The position numbers and the translations under genes are program-made. A DNA stretch of 64,000 bases from JACDBZ01 sp038233215. GTDB taxonomy: Bacteria; Chloroflexota; Limnocylindria; QHBO01. Location: contig JBBSML010000010.1 in assembly GCA_038233215.1 (NCBI GenBank), positions 20,652 through 84,651 on the forward strand, written 5' to 3'. Below are positions 7,468 to 15,822 of this stretch, in pieces; the stretch's first letter is position 1; every line of letters starts with the position of its first letter. A model generated the notes under the pieces. It did not search any database and had not been told where the DNA came from. It worked only from the letters and a program-made list of their open reading frames with translations.

Positions 7468-9444
7468 TCAGTCCTCGGCGGAGCCTGATTGCTCCCGGAT
7501 CGTGTTGACGACGTTCGCGTCGGCGAGAGTGGCAACGTCGCCCAGGTCCCGCTGCTCGGCAATGTCGCGCAGCAGGCGGCGCATGATCTTTCCGGAACGG
7601 GTCTTGGGCAGGTCGGGGGTGAACAGGATCTGCTTCGGCCGGGCGAATTTTCCGATGACCTCCGCCACGTGCTCACGGAGCTCTCGGCCAAGCTCGTCAG
7701 AGGGCTCGTGGCCGGAACGAAGGATGACGTAGCTGAAGATGGCCTGGCCGGTGACGGGATCCGAGCGGCCGACGACGGCTGCCTCCGCCACGGAGGGATG
7801 GGAGACGAGGGCAGATTCGATCTCCGTCGTGGAGATCCGATGCCCTGACACGTTCATGACGTCGTCGACACGACCGAGGAGCCAGTAGTAGCCCTCGTCG
7901 TCACGCTTGCAGCCGTCGCCCGGAAAGTAGCGCCCGGGATAGCGCGACCAGTAGGTCTGCTCGTAGCGTTCCGGGTCGCCATAGATGCCGCGCAGCATGG
8001 CCGGCCACGGCCGCTCAAGGACAAGATAGCCGCCCCGTCCGAGGGGGACGGACGTCCCGGCCTCGTCCACCACGTCGGCGACGACCCCGGGGAACGGGAA
8101 GGTCGCGGACCCAGGCTTGAGGGTGGTGATGCCGGGCAGCGGCGCGATCATGATCATGCCGGTCTCGGTCTGCCACCACGTGTCGACCACCGGGCAACGG
8201 CCGCCGCCGATCTCCTTCCAGTACCAGGCCCACGCCTCGGGGTTGATGGGCTCGCCGACGCTGCCCAGCAGGCGCAGGGAGGAAAGGTCGTCAGCGGCGA
8301 AGGCATCCGCGCCGTACTTCATCAGCGCGCGGATGGCGGTCGGGGCGGTGTACAGGATGGTGGCGCGGTACTTCGCGGCGATCTGCGCCCATCGGTCCTG
8401 CTCCGGAACGTCGATGGCGCCCTCGTACATGACGCCGGTCGTCGCGTTCGCCAGTGGGCCGTAGACGATGTACGAATGCCCGGTCACCCAGCCGATGTCG
8501 GCCATGCACCAGTAGACATCGGTCTCCGGCTTAAGGTCGAAGATGTACCGGTGCGTCGTCGCCACCCCGGCCAGGTAGCCGCCGGTGGTGTGCATGATCC
8601 CCTTCGGCTTGGCCGTCGTCCCACTCGTGTAGAGCAGATACAGCAGATCCTCAGCGTCCATCGGCTCCGGAGCGGCGGTGGTCGACTGATCGGCGATGAG
8701 GTCGTGATACCAGTGATCGCGGCGCTCGTCCCAGGCAACCTCCTCGCCGGTCCGCTTGACCACCACGCAATGCTCGACCGATGAGGTGCGTCCGATCGCC
8801 TCGTCCGCGCTCTGCTTGAGCGCCACGGTGGCGCCCTTGCGGTAGCCGCCATCGGCCGTGATGACGACGCTGCACGCCGCGTCGTCAATGCGGTCGGCCA
8901 GGGCATCGGCGCTGAATCCACCGAAGACGACCGAATGCGGTGCGCCGATTCGGGTGCAGGCCAGCATGGCAATCGGCAGCTCGGGGATCATCGGCATGTA
9001 GATCGCGACCCTGTCGCCCTTCTTCACGCCGAGATTTCTCATGGCGTTGGTGAGCTGGCAGACCTCATCCAGCAGCTGCTGATAGGTGATGGTGCGCGTG
9101 TCTCCGGGCTCGCCCTCCCAGAAGTAGGCGACTCGCTCGCCCAGGCCGGCGGCGACATGGCGGTCGAGGCAGTTGACGCTGACGTTGAGCTTGCCGCCGA
9201 TGAACCACTCGGCATACGGTGCCTTCCAGGTGTACAGCTCGTTCCATGGCTCCATCCAGTCGAGGCGGTTGCCCTCCTGCGTCCAGAAATCACGAAATCC
9301 TTGTTCGGACCGCGCGCGCTCGTAGACTCCCGCGTCCTGGATGAGGGCATCCGCGACGAACCCGGACGCCGGTTCGAACCTCCGATCCTCGCGCAGCAGA
9401 TTCTCGATGGCGTCGGTGCTCATGGGTGGCTCGTCGGTGGGCAT
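7468..9444 (-). CDS. acsA: Acetyl-CoA synthetase (AMP-forming)
   Basis: A 658-residue enzyme of normal length for Acs. It activates acetate through acetyl-AMP to acetyl-CoA. The AMP-binding P-loop YTSGTTAKPKG is near residue 270, the DTWWQTETG adenine/acetate motif is near 420, and the C-terminal lid carries RSGKIMRRLLRD, whose Lys (about 620) is the site acetylated by Pat-type enzymes in studied relatives. The substrate-pocket Trp expected for acetate is in the DTWWQTE stretch. The gene is monocistronic by position, with TAGAAT 7 bases before ATG 9444. A downstream ATG is possible but less well placed. Confidence 0.95.
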   Translation of the reverse strand: MPTDEPPMSTDAIENLLREDRRFEPASGFVADALIQDAGVYERARSEQGFRDFWTQEGNRLDWMEPWNELYTWKAPYAEWFIGGKLNVSVNCLDRHVAAGLGERVAYFWEGEPGDTRTITYQQLLDEVCQLTNAMRNLGVKKGDRVAIYMPMIPELPIAMLACTRIGAPHSVVFGGFSADALADRIDDAACSVVITADGGYRKGATVALKQSADEAIGRTSSVEHCVVVKRTGEEVAWDERRDHWYHDLIADQSTTAAPEPMDAEDLLYLLYTSGTTAKPKGIMHTTGGYLAGVATTHRYIFDLKPETDVYWCMADIGWVTGHSYIVYGPLANATTGVMYEGAIDVPEQDRWAQIAAKYRATILYTAPTAIRALMKYGADAFAADDLSSLRLLGSVGEPINPEAWAWYWKEIGGGRCPVVDTWWQTETGMIMIAPLPGITTLKPGSATFPFPGVVADVVDEAGTSVPLGRGGYLVLERPWPAMLRGIYGDPERYEQTYWSRYPGRYFPGDGCKRDDEGYYWLLGRVDDVMNVSGHRISTTEIESALVSHPSVAEAAVVGRSDPVTGQAIFSYVILRSGHEPSDELGRELREHVAEVIGKFARPKQILFTPDLPKTRSGKIMRRLLRDIAEQRDLGDVATLADANVVNTIREQSGSAED

Positions 9445-9451
9445 GGTTCCG

Positions 9452-9457
9452 ATTCTA
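9452..9457 (-). promoter_or_regulatory. Leaderless -10 hexamer TAGAAT for acsA
   Basis: TAGAAT, 7 bases before ATG 9444. Confidence 0.5.
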
Positions 9458-9539
9458 GTGCCGCCGGGCGATATGCCGCGGTGGTGCAGGCAAACCCGGA
9501 TAGCACCTGAGGCGCGCCACTTGCTGATGCGAAGCGATC

Positions 9540-9929
9540 ATGCGCTCACCAATCGGCCCCGTCCTCATCATCCTCGGCCTCGTGACGTCCGTCGTCCTGG
9601 TCCTGGTGCTCCTCCAGACCATCGGCCTGCGCGGCGAGCTGGTGGACGCACGGGCGGAAGTCGGCGTCCTGCGCACACAAGTGGAGGACCTCGACCGGGG
9701 CGTCCCGATGAGCGAGCTCTCGATGGAGCTTGCGGAACTGGAAAACGACATCCGGGACTGGGTCGTCGCGTTCGGCAACGACGTTTCGCCTGATGGCGAC
9801 CCGGCCTCGCCCGCGGGAGGCGCGAACGCGGATGCTGAAGTGCTCGATCGGCTCGACGACGTGCTGGCGCGCATCGACGACCTCGACGCGCGCATCGACG
9901 AGATCTGCGCGAACGTGCCAGTCTGCTGA
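9540..9929 (+). CDS. Membrane-anchored coiled-coil protein
   Basis: A 129-residue protein with one N-terminal transmembrane helix (about residues 7-26, PVLIILGLVTSVVLVLVLLQ) followed by two acidic heptad stretches (residues 30-62 and 95-120, LDRLDDVLARIDDLDARIDE). The C-terminus ends C-x-x-x-P-V-C, a possible disulfide pair if the domain is outside the cell. I know of no named family. It stands alone between acsA and the MFS gene and converges with the latter, 4 bases apart. Confidence 0.6.
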   Translation: MRSPIGPVLIILGLVTSVVLVLVLLQTIGLRGELVDARAEVGVLRTQVEDLDRGVPMSELSMELAELENDIRDWVVAFGNDVSPDGDPASPAGGANADAEVLDRLDDVLARIDDLDARIDEICANVPVC

Positions 9930-9933
9930 TCGG

Positions 9934-11148
9934 TCAGGGTACCGCCGCCGAGGTTCCGCGTTCACGGACTGCAACGAGCAATATGGCCGCCGCGACGTAG
10001 GACGCTGCCATGATCGCGAAGGCGACCGGATATCCGAACTCCGCGGCCGCGAAGCCGATGATGAAGGCCCAGAAGGCGCCGATTCCGAACGCGAACGTGA
10101 AATAGACGGCGAAGGCAACGTCACGCAACGGTCCGTCGGCGCGGTCGGCGAGGTACGCCTGGAGGACCGGTGATTCGCTGAAGACAGCTGTGCCGAACGG
10201 AAGCAGCAGTGGGACCAACAAGAACAGGTTCGCGCCCGCAGCCAGGAAGGCCAGGATCCCGACCGCCGAGACCAGGTAGTAGGTGATGAGCGTCGGCCGC
10301 CGGCCGAAGCGGTCCGACAGCAGGCCGGCCAGGATCGGCCCGACCACGGCGCCGACCAGCAACAACGCGTACAGCACGCGCACCGTCCCGTCGTCGAACC
10401 CGAGCGGCCCGGACAGGTAGAGCACCATGAACGGCGCGACGATATCCAGCCCGCGACCGCCCGCCGCGACGAGGGAGGCGCCCAGGATCAGCCGCAGGTC
10501 ACGTCGTCCGAACACCTCGCGCATCTGTCCGCGGACCGATCCGGATGCACGTGCTCGCTTGCGGTAGGCAGCATGGTCCTCGCGCACGAAGATCGCGAGC
10601 AACACCCCGATGACGAGCGCCGGAATGCCGAACAGGGCCAGCGTGGCCTGCCATCCGACCGCCAGGAGCAACGCGCCGCCCACGAACGGAACGGCGATGG
10701 TGCCGACATTTCCTCCGCTGATGTGGGCGCTGATCGCGAAGCCCCGCCGTCCGACCGGGTACATGTCAGAGAGAAGCGCGTTGCCGACCGGGTGCTGCGG
10801 GCTGGACCCGATGCGCGCCGCACTGATTGCCGCGAGCAACTGGGTGATCGACTGCGACAGCCCGGCCACGATCAGGCTGGTGCCGAAGATGAGCTGCCCG
10901 CCCGCCAGGATCAGGGGTCGCGCGACGTATCGGGTCAGAAAGCCGTAGGCCAGCTGCATCGAGCCGCCGACGGCGGTCGTGATGGCGATGAAGGTGCCGA
11001 TGTCGCGCGCATCGAGACCGTACTCGATGATCACGATCGGGTAGATCAGCGGCATCAGGGCCGATTGCGCGTGGATCGCGGCATGCGCAACGGCGAGCAG
11101 GACGAGGGCGAGTGCCGGCCTCGTCTGACTGTTACGATCCACGCCCAT
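9934..11148 (-). CDS. MFS transporter
   Basis: About 404 residues with twelve predicted transmembrane helices. A basic cytoplasmic loop in the middle (FVREDHAAYRKRARASG) splits the two six-helix halves, and the second half contains the LLSDRFGRRPTLI form of the MFS signature. It resembles drug/sugar exporters of MFS_1; the substrate is unknown. It is divergent from the MarR gene. The ATG at 11148 overlaps the MarR ATG (shared CATG), and a GTG at 11142 is an alternative; the hydrophobic region starts at once after either. The MarR protein is the likely regulator. Confidence 0.82.
   Translation of the reverse strand: MGVDRNSQTRPALALVLLAVAHAAIHAQSALMPLIYPIVIIEYGLDARDIGTFIAITTAVGGSMQLAYGFLTRYVARPLILAGGQLIFGTSLIVAGLSQSITQLLAAISAARIGSSPQHPVGNALLSDMYPVGRRGFAISAHISGGNVGTIAVPFVGGALLLAVGWQATLALFGIPALVIGVLLAIFVREDHAAYRKRARASGSVRGQMREVFGRRDLRLILGASLVAAGGRGLDIVAPFMVLYLSGPLGFDDGTVRVLYALLLVGAVVGPILAGLLSDRFGRRPTLITYYLVSAVGILAFLAAGANLFLLVPLLLPFGTAVFSESPVLQAYLADRADGPLRDVAFAVYFTFAFGIGAFWAFIIGFAAAEFGYPVAFAIMAASYVAAAILLVAVRERGTSAAVP
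11133..11138 (+). promoter_or_regulatory. Leaderless -10 hexamer TACGAT for the MarR gene
   Basis: TACGAT, 8 bases before ATG 11147. It lies inside the first codons of the divergent MFS gene. Confidence 0.45.
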
Positions 11149-11653
11149 GGCCCCCAGAACCGCCGACGTGCGGAGCCCGAAGACGCGGATCAGCGATCCG
11201 CCACCTCCCGAGCCACCCAGCCTCGAGGCGAGCCTGATCGGCACAGTCGGACCGGTGATGCGTCATCTCGTGGCGCATGCTCGTCGACACCAGACCTGGG
11301 GAGATCTCACCTACCAGCAGTACAACGTGCTGCGCATGATCGACACGCTCGGACCGCAGCCGCAGGCGGAGGTGGCGCGACGGCTGATGGTCACCGCCCC
11401 GGTGGTCACCCGCCTGGCGGGAACGCTGGCGGACGCTGGCCTGGTCGAGCGACGAACGGACCCGAACGACAAGCGCGCCGTCCTGCTGGCACCGACGACG
11501 AACGGCCGACGCCAGGCTCGCGCCATGCGACAGGACCTGCTCGTGGCCGCCCATGAGCTGTTGGAGCCGATCCCCGAGGAGCGCCGTGCCGGTGTGGCCG
11601 CTGCTCTCGAGGAGCTCCAGGTCCTGCTTCCGCAACGCTCAGCGCGCGGGTGA
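11147..11653 (+). CDS. MarR family transcriptional regulator
   Basis: A 168-residue protein. After a proline-rich N-terminus of about 30 residues, the MarR fold is clear: a dimerisation helix (TVGPVMRHLVAHARRH), the helix-turn-helix (QAEVARRLMVTAPVVTRLAG), and the wing with the family signature D-P-N-D-K-R (ERRTDPNDKRAVLL). MarR proteins usually repress adjacent efflux genes and release DNA on binding phenolic or lipophilic ligands; here three MFS genes flank it. Its 3' end overlaps the convergent MFS_3 gene by 15 bases. Confidence 0.9.
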   Translation: MAPRTADVRSPKTRISDPPPPEPPSLEASLIGTVGPVMRHLVAHARRHQTWGDLTYQQYNVLRMIDTLGPQPQAEVARRLMVTAPVVTRLAGTLADAGLVERRTDPNDKRAVLLAPTTNGRRQARAMRQDLLVAAHELLEPIPEERRAGVAAALEELQVLLPQRSARG

Positions 11654-13039
11654 GGGCCGCGCTTCCACAGCGCGACCGTGTCGGTCGGGACGATCCGACG
11701 ACGTATCCAGCATCGTCACACCCAGCGATCCGCGGCGCCCGGCCCAGCGCAGTCCAAGCGCCACGACGCCGACGGTGACCAGCGATAGGACCGCGCCGGT
11801 CACGAAGGCCGCCGGCGTCCCCCACGTCTCGGCCACGAAGCCGGCGAAGAGGCCTCCCAACGGCGCCGACCCGGCGAAGACGGTCACGTAGAAGCTCATC
11901 ACGCGACCACGCAACGCATCAGTGACGTTGGCCTGCACCGTCGCGTTGATCGTGTTGATCATGAGCATGCTGAAGTAGCCGGCCGCAAGGATGAGTGGCG
12001 CTGCCAGCAGCACGTTGCGTGACGCGGCGATCGCGACCAGCAGGACGGAGAAGACGACTCCACCGCCGAGCATGAGCGGGATGGCCCGTCGCCGCTGCAT
12101 GATTGCCAGGGTCAGGGATCCGGCGAGCGAGCCGATTCCCATGGCCGCGAAGAGCGCTCCGTAGCCGTCGGCGCGGAGGTCGAGGATTCCGGTGGCGTAG
12201 AGCGGCAGCAAGATCTGGAAGTTAAAGCCGAATGCCGCGATGCCGCCGAGCAGCACGAGGCACCACAGCACCAGCGGCGTTCGCACCGCGAACCAGAACC
12301 CTTCGCGCAGGCTCTCCAGCACCGGCGGATGCTCCTCGGGCCGGTCCATGCGCCTGATCTCGCGCGGGTTCATGCGCAGCAGTCCCGTGAGCACCCCCGC
12401 ATAGGTCAGCGTGTTGATGCCGAGATTGATCGCCACGCCGGAAATCGTCGATCCGGTCACCCCGGTGCCGACCGCGATGATGACGCCCGCCAGGGCAGGA
12501 CCGACGACGCGCGCCGAATTAAAGGCCATCGAATTCAGGGCAATCGCGTTATGAAGCAGGTGCCTGGGCACGAGGTCGGCGGCGAGCGCCTGGCGCATCG
12601 GCATGTCGACCGCATTGACCAGACCCAGCACGAACGCCATGGCCATCACCATCCAGATCTCCACGATCCCGGTCGCGATGATGACGAACAGCACGAAGGC
12701 CTGGAAGCTGGCTGCGACCTGCGAGGCGATCAGAGCATGGCGCTTGTCGATCCGGTCCGCGATCACGCCGCCGAATGGCGCCAGGAAGAGCGCCGGTCCG
12801 AACTGAAGCACCGCCACGAAGCCAAGCTGAATCGGTGAGCCCCCGAGCGCCAGGATCAGCCAGGGCAGGCTCACCTGCTGCATCCACGTCCCGATCAGGC
12901 TGACGACCTGGCCCCACCAGTAGAGCCGGTAGTTGCGCACCGAGAGCGCCGCGAAGCCGCGCTTCAGGCCGCCGAGTGCTGCGCGCAGCGGCAGCGGGCG
13001 TGGCTGGTCGGGGCGGGCGCCGGGAGCGGATTCGGTCAA
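11639..13039 (-). CDS. MFS_3-type exporter, copy 1
   Basis: A 466-residue, twelve-helix protein of the MFS_3 (EntS-like) family, with the marker segments FAALSVRNYRLYWWGQVVSL at the N-terminus, GGVIADRIDKRHAL after helix 2 and ALRGRVMSFYVTVFAGSAPLG in the second half. Such proteins export siderophores or drugs; the substrate is unknown. The start is a TTG with GGAG 9 bases before it, because an in-frame TGA lies two codons upstream and no ATG or GTG follows early. It is about half identical by eye to the next gene, so the pair arose by tandem duplication. A 49-base gap separates them and they probably share one transcript. Confidence 0.85.
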   Translation of the reverse strand: MTESAPGARPDQPRPLPLRAALGGLKRGFAALSVRNYRLYWWGQVVSLIGTWMQQVSLPWLILALGGSPIQLGFVAVLQFGPALFLAPFGGVIADRIDKRHALIASQVAASFQAFVLFVIIATGIVEIWMVMAMAFVLGLVNAVDMPMRQALAADLVPRHLLHNAIALNSMAFNSARVVGPALAGVIIAVGTGVTGSTISGVAINLGINTLTYAGVLTGLLRMNPREIRRMDRPEEHPPVLESLREGFWFAVRTPLVLWCLVLLGGIAAFGFNFQILLPLYATGILDLRADGYGALFAAMGIGSLAGSLTLAIMQRRRAIPLMLGGGVVFSVLLVAIAASRNVLLAAPLILAAGYFSMLMINTINATVQANVTDALRGRVMSFYVTVFAGSAPLGGLFAGFVAETWGTPAAFVTGAVLSLVTVGVVALGLRWAGRRGSLGVTMLDTSSDRPDRHGRAVEARPSPAR

Positions 13040-13088
13040 CGATCAGGTCTCCGAGAAGTTGCCCATGCGAACAATCATGGACCGGCCG

Positions 13089-14453
13089 TCATGCCGCCCG
13101 GCTGGCAATCTCGCGCGGACGCTCGGCAGGTTTCTGATTGCCTGCCGAGATGGTGCCGCGCGGCATCTGAACAGAGCGCAACTGCCATGCCACCAGCGCC
13201 AGGACACCGACGGCCAGGGTCGCACCGAGGCTGAAGGCGAATGGCGCTCCGAAGGACTCGGCGAGCGCACCGGCCAGCAGGCCGCCCAGCGGCGCGGTGC
13301 CGGCGAAGACGGTGACGTACAGCGACATGACGCGGCCGCGAAGGACGTCGGGCACGCTGTTCTGGATGGTGACGTTGATCGTATTCACCATGAGCATCGA
13401 GGCAAGGCCGATGCCCGCCACGATCGGGAACGCCGCCAGCGGGCTGCTGACAAAGCCGAGCGCGATCTCGAGTGCCAGGAACAGCGCGCCTCCGCCGAGG
13501 ATGAGACCAAGCATCGGTCGCTGGCTGGTGGTGAAGGCGAGCATCAACGAGCCGACGAGCGAACCCGCGCCCATTGCTGCGAAGAGCGCACCGTATCCGC
13601 CCGAATCGAGGCCGAGGGTGTTGCGCGTGAAGAGCGGGAGGAGCGTCTGGAAGTTCATGGCGAACATCGCCGTCCCGCCGAGCAGGACGAGTGGCCACAG
13701 CACGGTGGGCGTGGCGACCGCGTACCGAACGCCCTCCGCCAGGCTGGCGCGGATGGACGGGTACTGATCGGGCCGCTCGATGCGCCGCAACGCGCTGCCA
13801 TCGAGCATCCACAGGCCGACCAGCACCGAGAGGTAGCTCACGGCGTTGATGCCGAAGTTGATGGCAACGCCGAACACGGCAATCGTCACCCCTGCAATGG
13901 CCGGCCCGATGACGCGCGATAGGTTGAAGCTGGTGGAATTGAGCGCGATCGCGTTCGTCAAGTCCTCGGTCGGGACGAGCTCGGCCGCGAACGCCTGGCG
14001 AACTGGCATCTCGACCGCGTTCACGAAACCCGCCAGCAGGGCAAGGATGTAGATGTGCCAGATCTCGACCAGGCCGCTGCTGGCCAACCCAAAGAGCAGG
14101 GCAGCCTGGAGCATGGCGACGGCGTTCACGATCATGAGGACGCGCCGCTTGTCGACTCGGTCCGCGAGCACGCCACCGATCGGGGCGAAGAGCATCGACG
14201 GCGCGAACATCAGGGCCAGGACGGCTCCAAGCTGAAGCGGCGATCCGCCGAGCTCGAGGACGAGCCATGGTTGGGCGACCGATTGCATCCACGCGCCCAC
14301 CAGGCTCCCGATCTGCCCGAACCAGTAGAGCCGATAATTGCGATGCCGCATGGCGCTGAAGCCACGCGCTAACCCTCCGCCCGCGCCGCTCGACGAACCC
14401 GCCGCCTGTTCGGGGCGACCTGAAGCACGGGGGAAGAGCCGGGGGATGGTCAT
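13089..14453 (-). CDS. MFS_3-type exporter, copy 2
   Basis: A 454-residue paralogue of the previous gene with the same landmarks (FSAMRHRNYRLYWFGQIGSL, GGVLADRVDKRRVL, VLRGRVMSLYVTVFAGTAPLG). Twelve transmembrane helices are predicted. It is the promoter-proximal member of the pair. A 15-bp palindrome, GTTAGC-N3-GCTAAC on the plus strand, covers its -10 region, so it is likely controlled by a dimeric repressor such as the MarR protein nearby. The -10 is TAGCAT, 9 bases before ATG 14453, with a TTGCCG -35 at 17-base spacing. Confidence 0.85.
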   Translation of the reverse strand: MTIPRLFPRASGRPEQAAGSSSGAGGGLARGFSAMRHRNYRLYWFGQIGSLVGAWMQSVAQPWLVLELGGSPLQLGAVLALMFAPSMLFAPIGGVLADRVDKRRVLMIVNAVAMLQAALLFGLASSGLVEIWHIYILALLAGFVNAVEMPVRQAFAAELVPTEDLTNAIALNSTSFNLSRVIGPAIAGVTIAVFGVAINFGINAVSYLSVLVGLWMLDGSALRRIERPDQYPSIRASLAEGVRYAVATPTVLWPLVLLGGTAMFAMNFQTLLPLFTRNTLGLDSGGYGALFAAMGAGSLVGSLMLAFTTSQRPMLGLILGGGALFLALEIALGFVSSPLAAFPIVAGIGLASMLMVNTINVTIQNSVPDVLRGRVMSLYVTVFAGTAPLGGLLAGALAESFGAPFAFSLGATLAVGVLALVAWQLRSVQMPRGTISAGNQKPAERPREIASRAA

Positions 14454-14455
14454 TC

Positions 14456-14470
14456 GTTAGCTATGCTAAC
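14456..14470. promoter_or_regulatory. Palindromic operator overlapping the MFS_3 promoter
   Basis: Six-base arms GTTAGC and GCTAAC around a 3-base centre. The site covers the TAGCAT -10 (14463-14468, minus strand) of the MFS_3 pair; TTGCCG, 17 bases further upstream, is a good -35. A repressor bound here would block RNA polymerase. Confidence 0.6.
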
Positions 14471-14539
14471 AAAAATCACGATCTGCGGCAAGTCGAGGGT
14501 TTCGAGGCGCGGGGTTGAGGAAAGCCGCCCCCATGAGCG

Positions 14540-15814
14540 ATGATGGATGCTACGAACCCACCAATCCGACAGGTCCGGGCGATCCGTGTGCGGGAGAAGC
14601 GGCGCATCCGCGACCTGCCACGCTTGCGCGCGCCCATTTCCGCGATCCTCCTCTCCCTGCTCGTCTTCCTCTCCCCTGACCTGACCCTTGCTCCGCTGAG
14701 CGCCGGCGAGCCCCAACGCGCCGGTCCGGTGCCGATCGACCAGGTCGGCGTGAGCGTGCGGCCCCCGCGGATTCATCTGATCGATAGCGTCACCCCGACG
14801 CCCGTCGTCGCACCCGACGTAGTCCCGTCACCAGCAGCCGACGCGCAGTTCGAAGCAGCGATCGCGGCCGCCCGCTCGGCCGCTGGCGCGTATGGCATCA
14901 CCTTCGCGGCCGTGCGCGACGGAGCGCTGCTGTGGAGCGGAGCGGACGGTCGGCAGCGCGACGCGTCGACCTCCCTTGCCGCTGACGATCCGCTCGTCAT
15001 CGGCAGCGTCACCAAGACCTTCGTGGCGGCGACCGTTCTGCAATTGGTCGAAGAGGGGCGCCTCGAGCTGGACGATGCCGTCAGGGACCACCTGCCCGGG
15101 ATGTCGAGTGTCAGCGCCGAGATCACCATTCGTCAGCTGCTGGATCACACCAGCGGACTCGCGGACGTGTTCAATGACCGCACGCGCAAGGGCCTCGAGG
15201 ACGACCCCGAGCACGCCTGGACCACGGCCGAGGTTTTCGAGACGCTGCACGCCCCCTGGTACGGGCCGGGCCAGGGATGGGCGTACGCCAACACGAACTA
15301 CTTTCTGCTCGGCCTCGTCGTGGAACGCGTCACAGGATCATCGTTGGCCACCGAGCTCGATGAACGGTTCCTGGGGCCACTCGAACTCGACCATACGCGG
15401 CTGACCGGCGCGACTGACGACGGAGGCCTGCTGGCGCCCGCGTGGGCCACGATCTTCTGGGCCTCCGGCTCGATGATCGCATCCGCCCCCGACCTGGCGC
15501 GCTGGGGGGATGCGCTGTACGGCGGCGACATCCTCAGCGCCCGGTCACGCGCGGCCATGACCGCGCTGAACAGTAACGATTACGGCCTGGGCCTCCAACG
15601 CCTCCAGTTGCCCGGCGCCGCGGGCTACGGGCACACCGGCCTGCTGAACACGTACACCTCGCTGCTCATCCATCTGCCCGAGCATGACCTGACGCTTGCG
15701 CTGCTCGTCAATCGCAGTGACGTCAGCATCGGCAGCATGCTGGCTGCCCGACCGCCCAATGGTCCCTCCCTGCTCGAGCTCGTCGGAGTCGGATGGCCGC
15801 CGGGGGCTCCCTGA
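14540..15814 (+). CDS. Secreted beta-lactamase-fold serine hydrolase (class C / PBP4* family)
   Basis: A 424-residue protein. A basic N-terminus and hydrophobic helix (about residues 31-52) form a signal peptide or anchor. The hydrolase domain carries the nucleophile motif S-V-T-K (Ser156, Lys159), the Y-A-N motif (Tyr249) and a G-H-T-G in place of K-T-G near residue 365, a substitution usual in the esterase/peptidase branch rather than in true beta-lactamases. It could be a D-amino acid peptidase, an esterase or an endopeptidase; antibiotic resistance should not be inferred. The start is uncertain: ATG 14540 and 14543 are adjacent, and a GTG at 14588 would also leave a signal peptide. Confidence 0.82.
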   Translation: MMDATNPPIRQVRAIRVREKRRIRDLPRLRAPISAILLSLLVFLSPDLTLAPLSAGEPQRAGPVPIDQVGVSVRPPRIHLIDSVTPTPVVAPDVVPSPAADAQFEAAIAAARSAAGAYGITFAAVRDGALLWSGADGRQRDASTSLAADDPLVIGSVTKTFVAATVLQLVEEGRLELDDAVRDHLPGMSSVSAEITIRQLLDHTSGLADVFNDRTRKGLEDDPEHAWTTAEVFETLHAPWYGPGQGWAYANTNYFLLGLVVERVTGSSLATELDERFLGPLELDHTRLTGATDDGGLLAPAWATIFWASGSMIASAPDLARWGDALYGGDILSARSRAAMTALNSNDYGLGLQRLQLPGAAGYGHTGLLNTYTSLLIHLPEHDLTLALLVNRSDVSIGSMLAARPPNGPSLLELVGVGWPPGAP

Positions 15815-15822
15815 CCTCCTGT

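Noticed and set aside
9364..9384. GGTTCGAACC resembling a tRNA T-loop
   Set aside because: It lies inside acsA coding sequence and no acceptor or anticodon arms can be drawn around it.
13075..14292. 405-codon minus-strand frame overlapping MFS_3 copy 2
   Set aside because: Same strand, other frame; very Arg-rich and without transmembrane segments, while the MFS frame has twelve helices.
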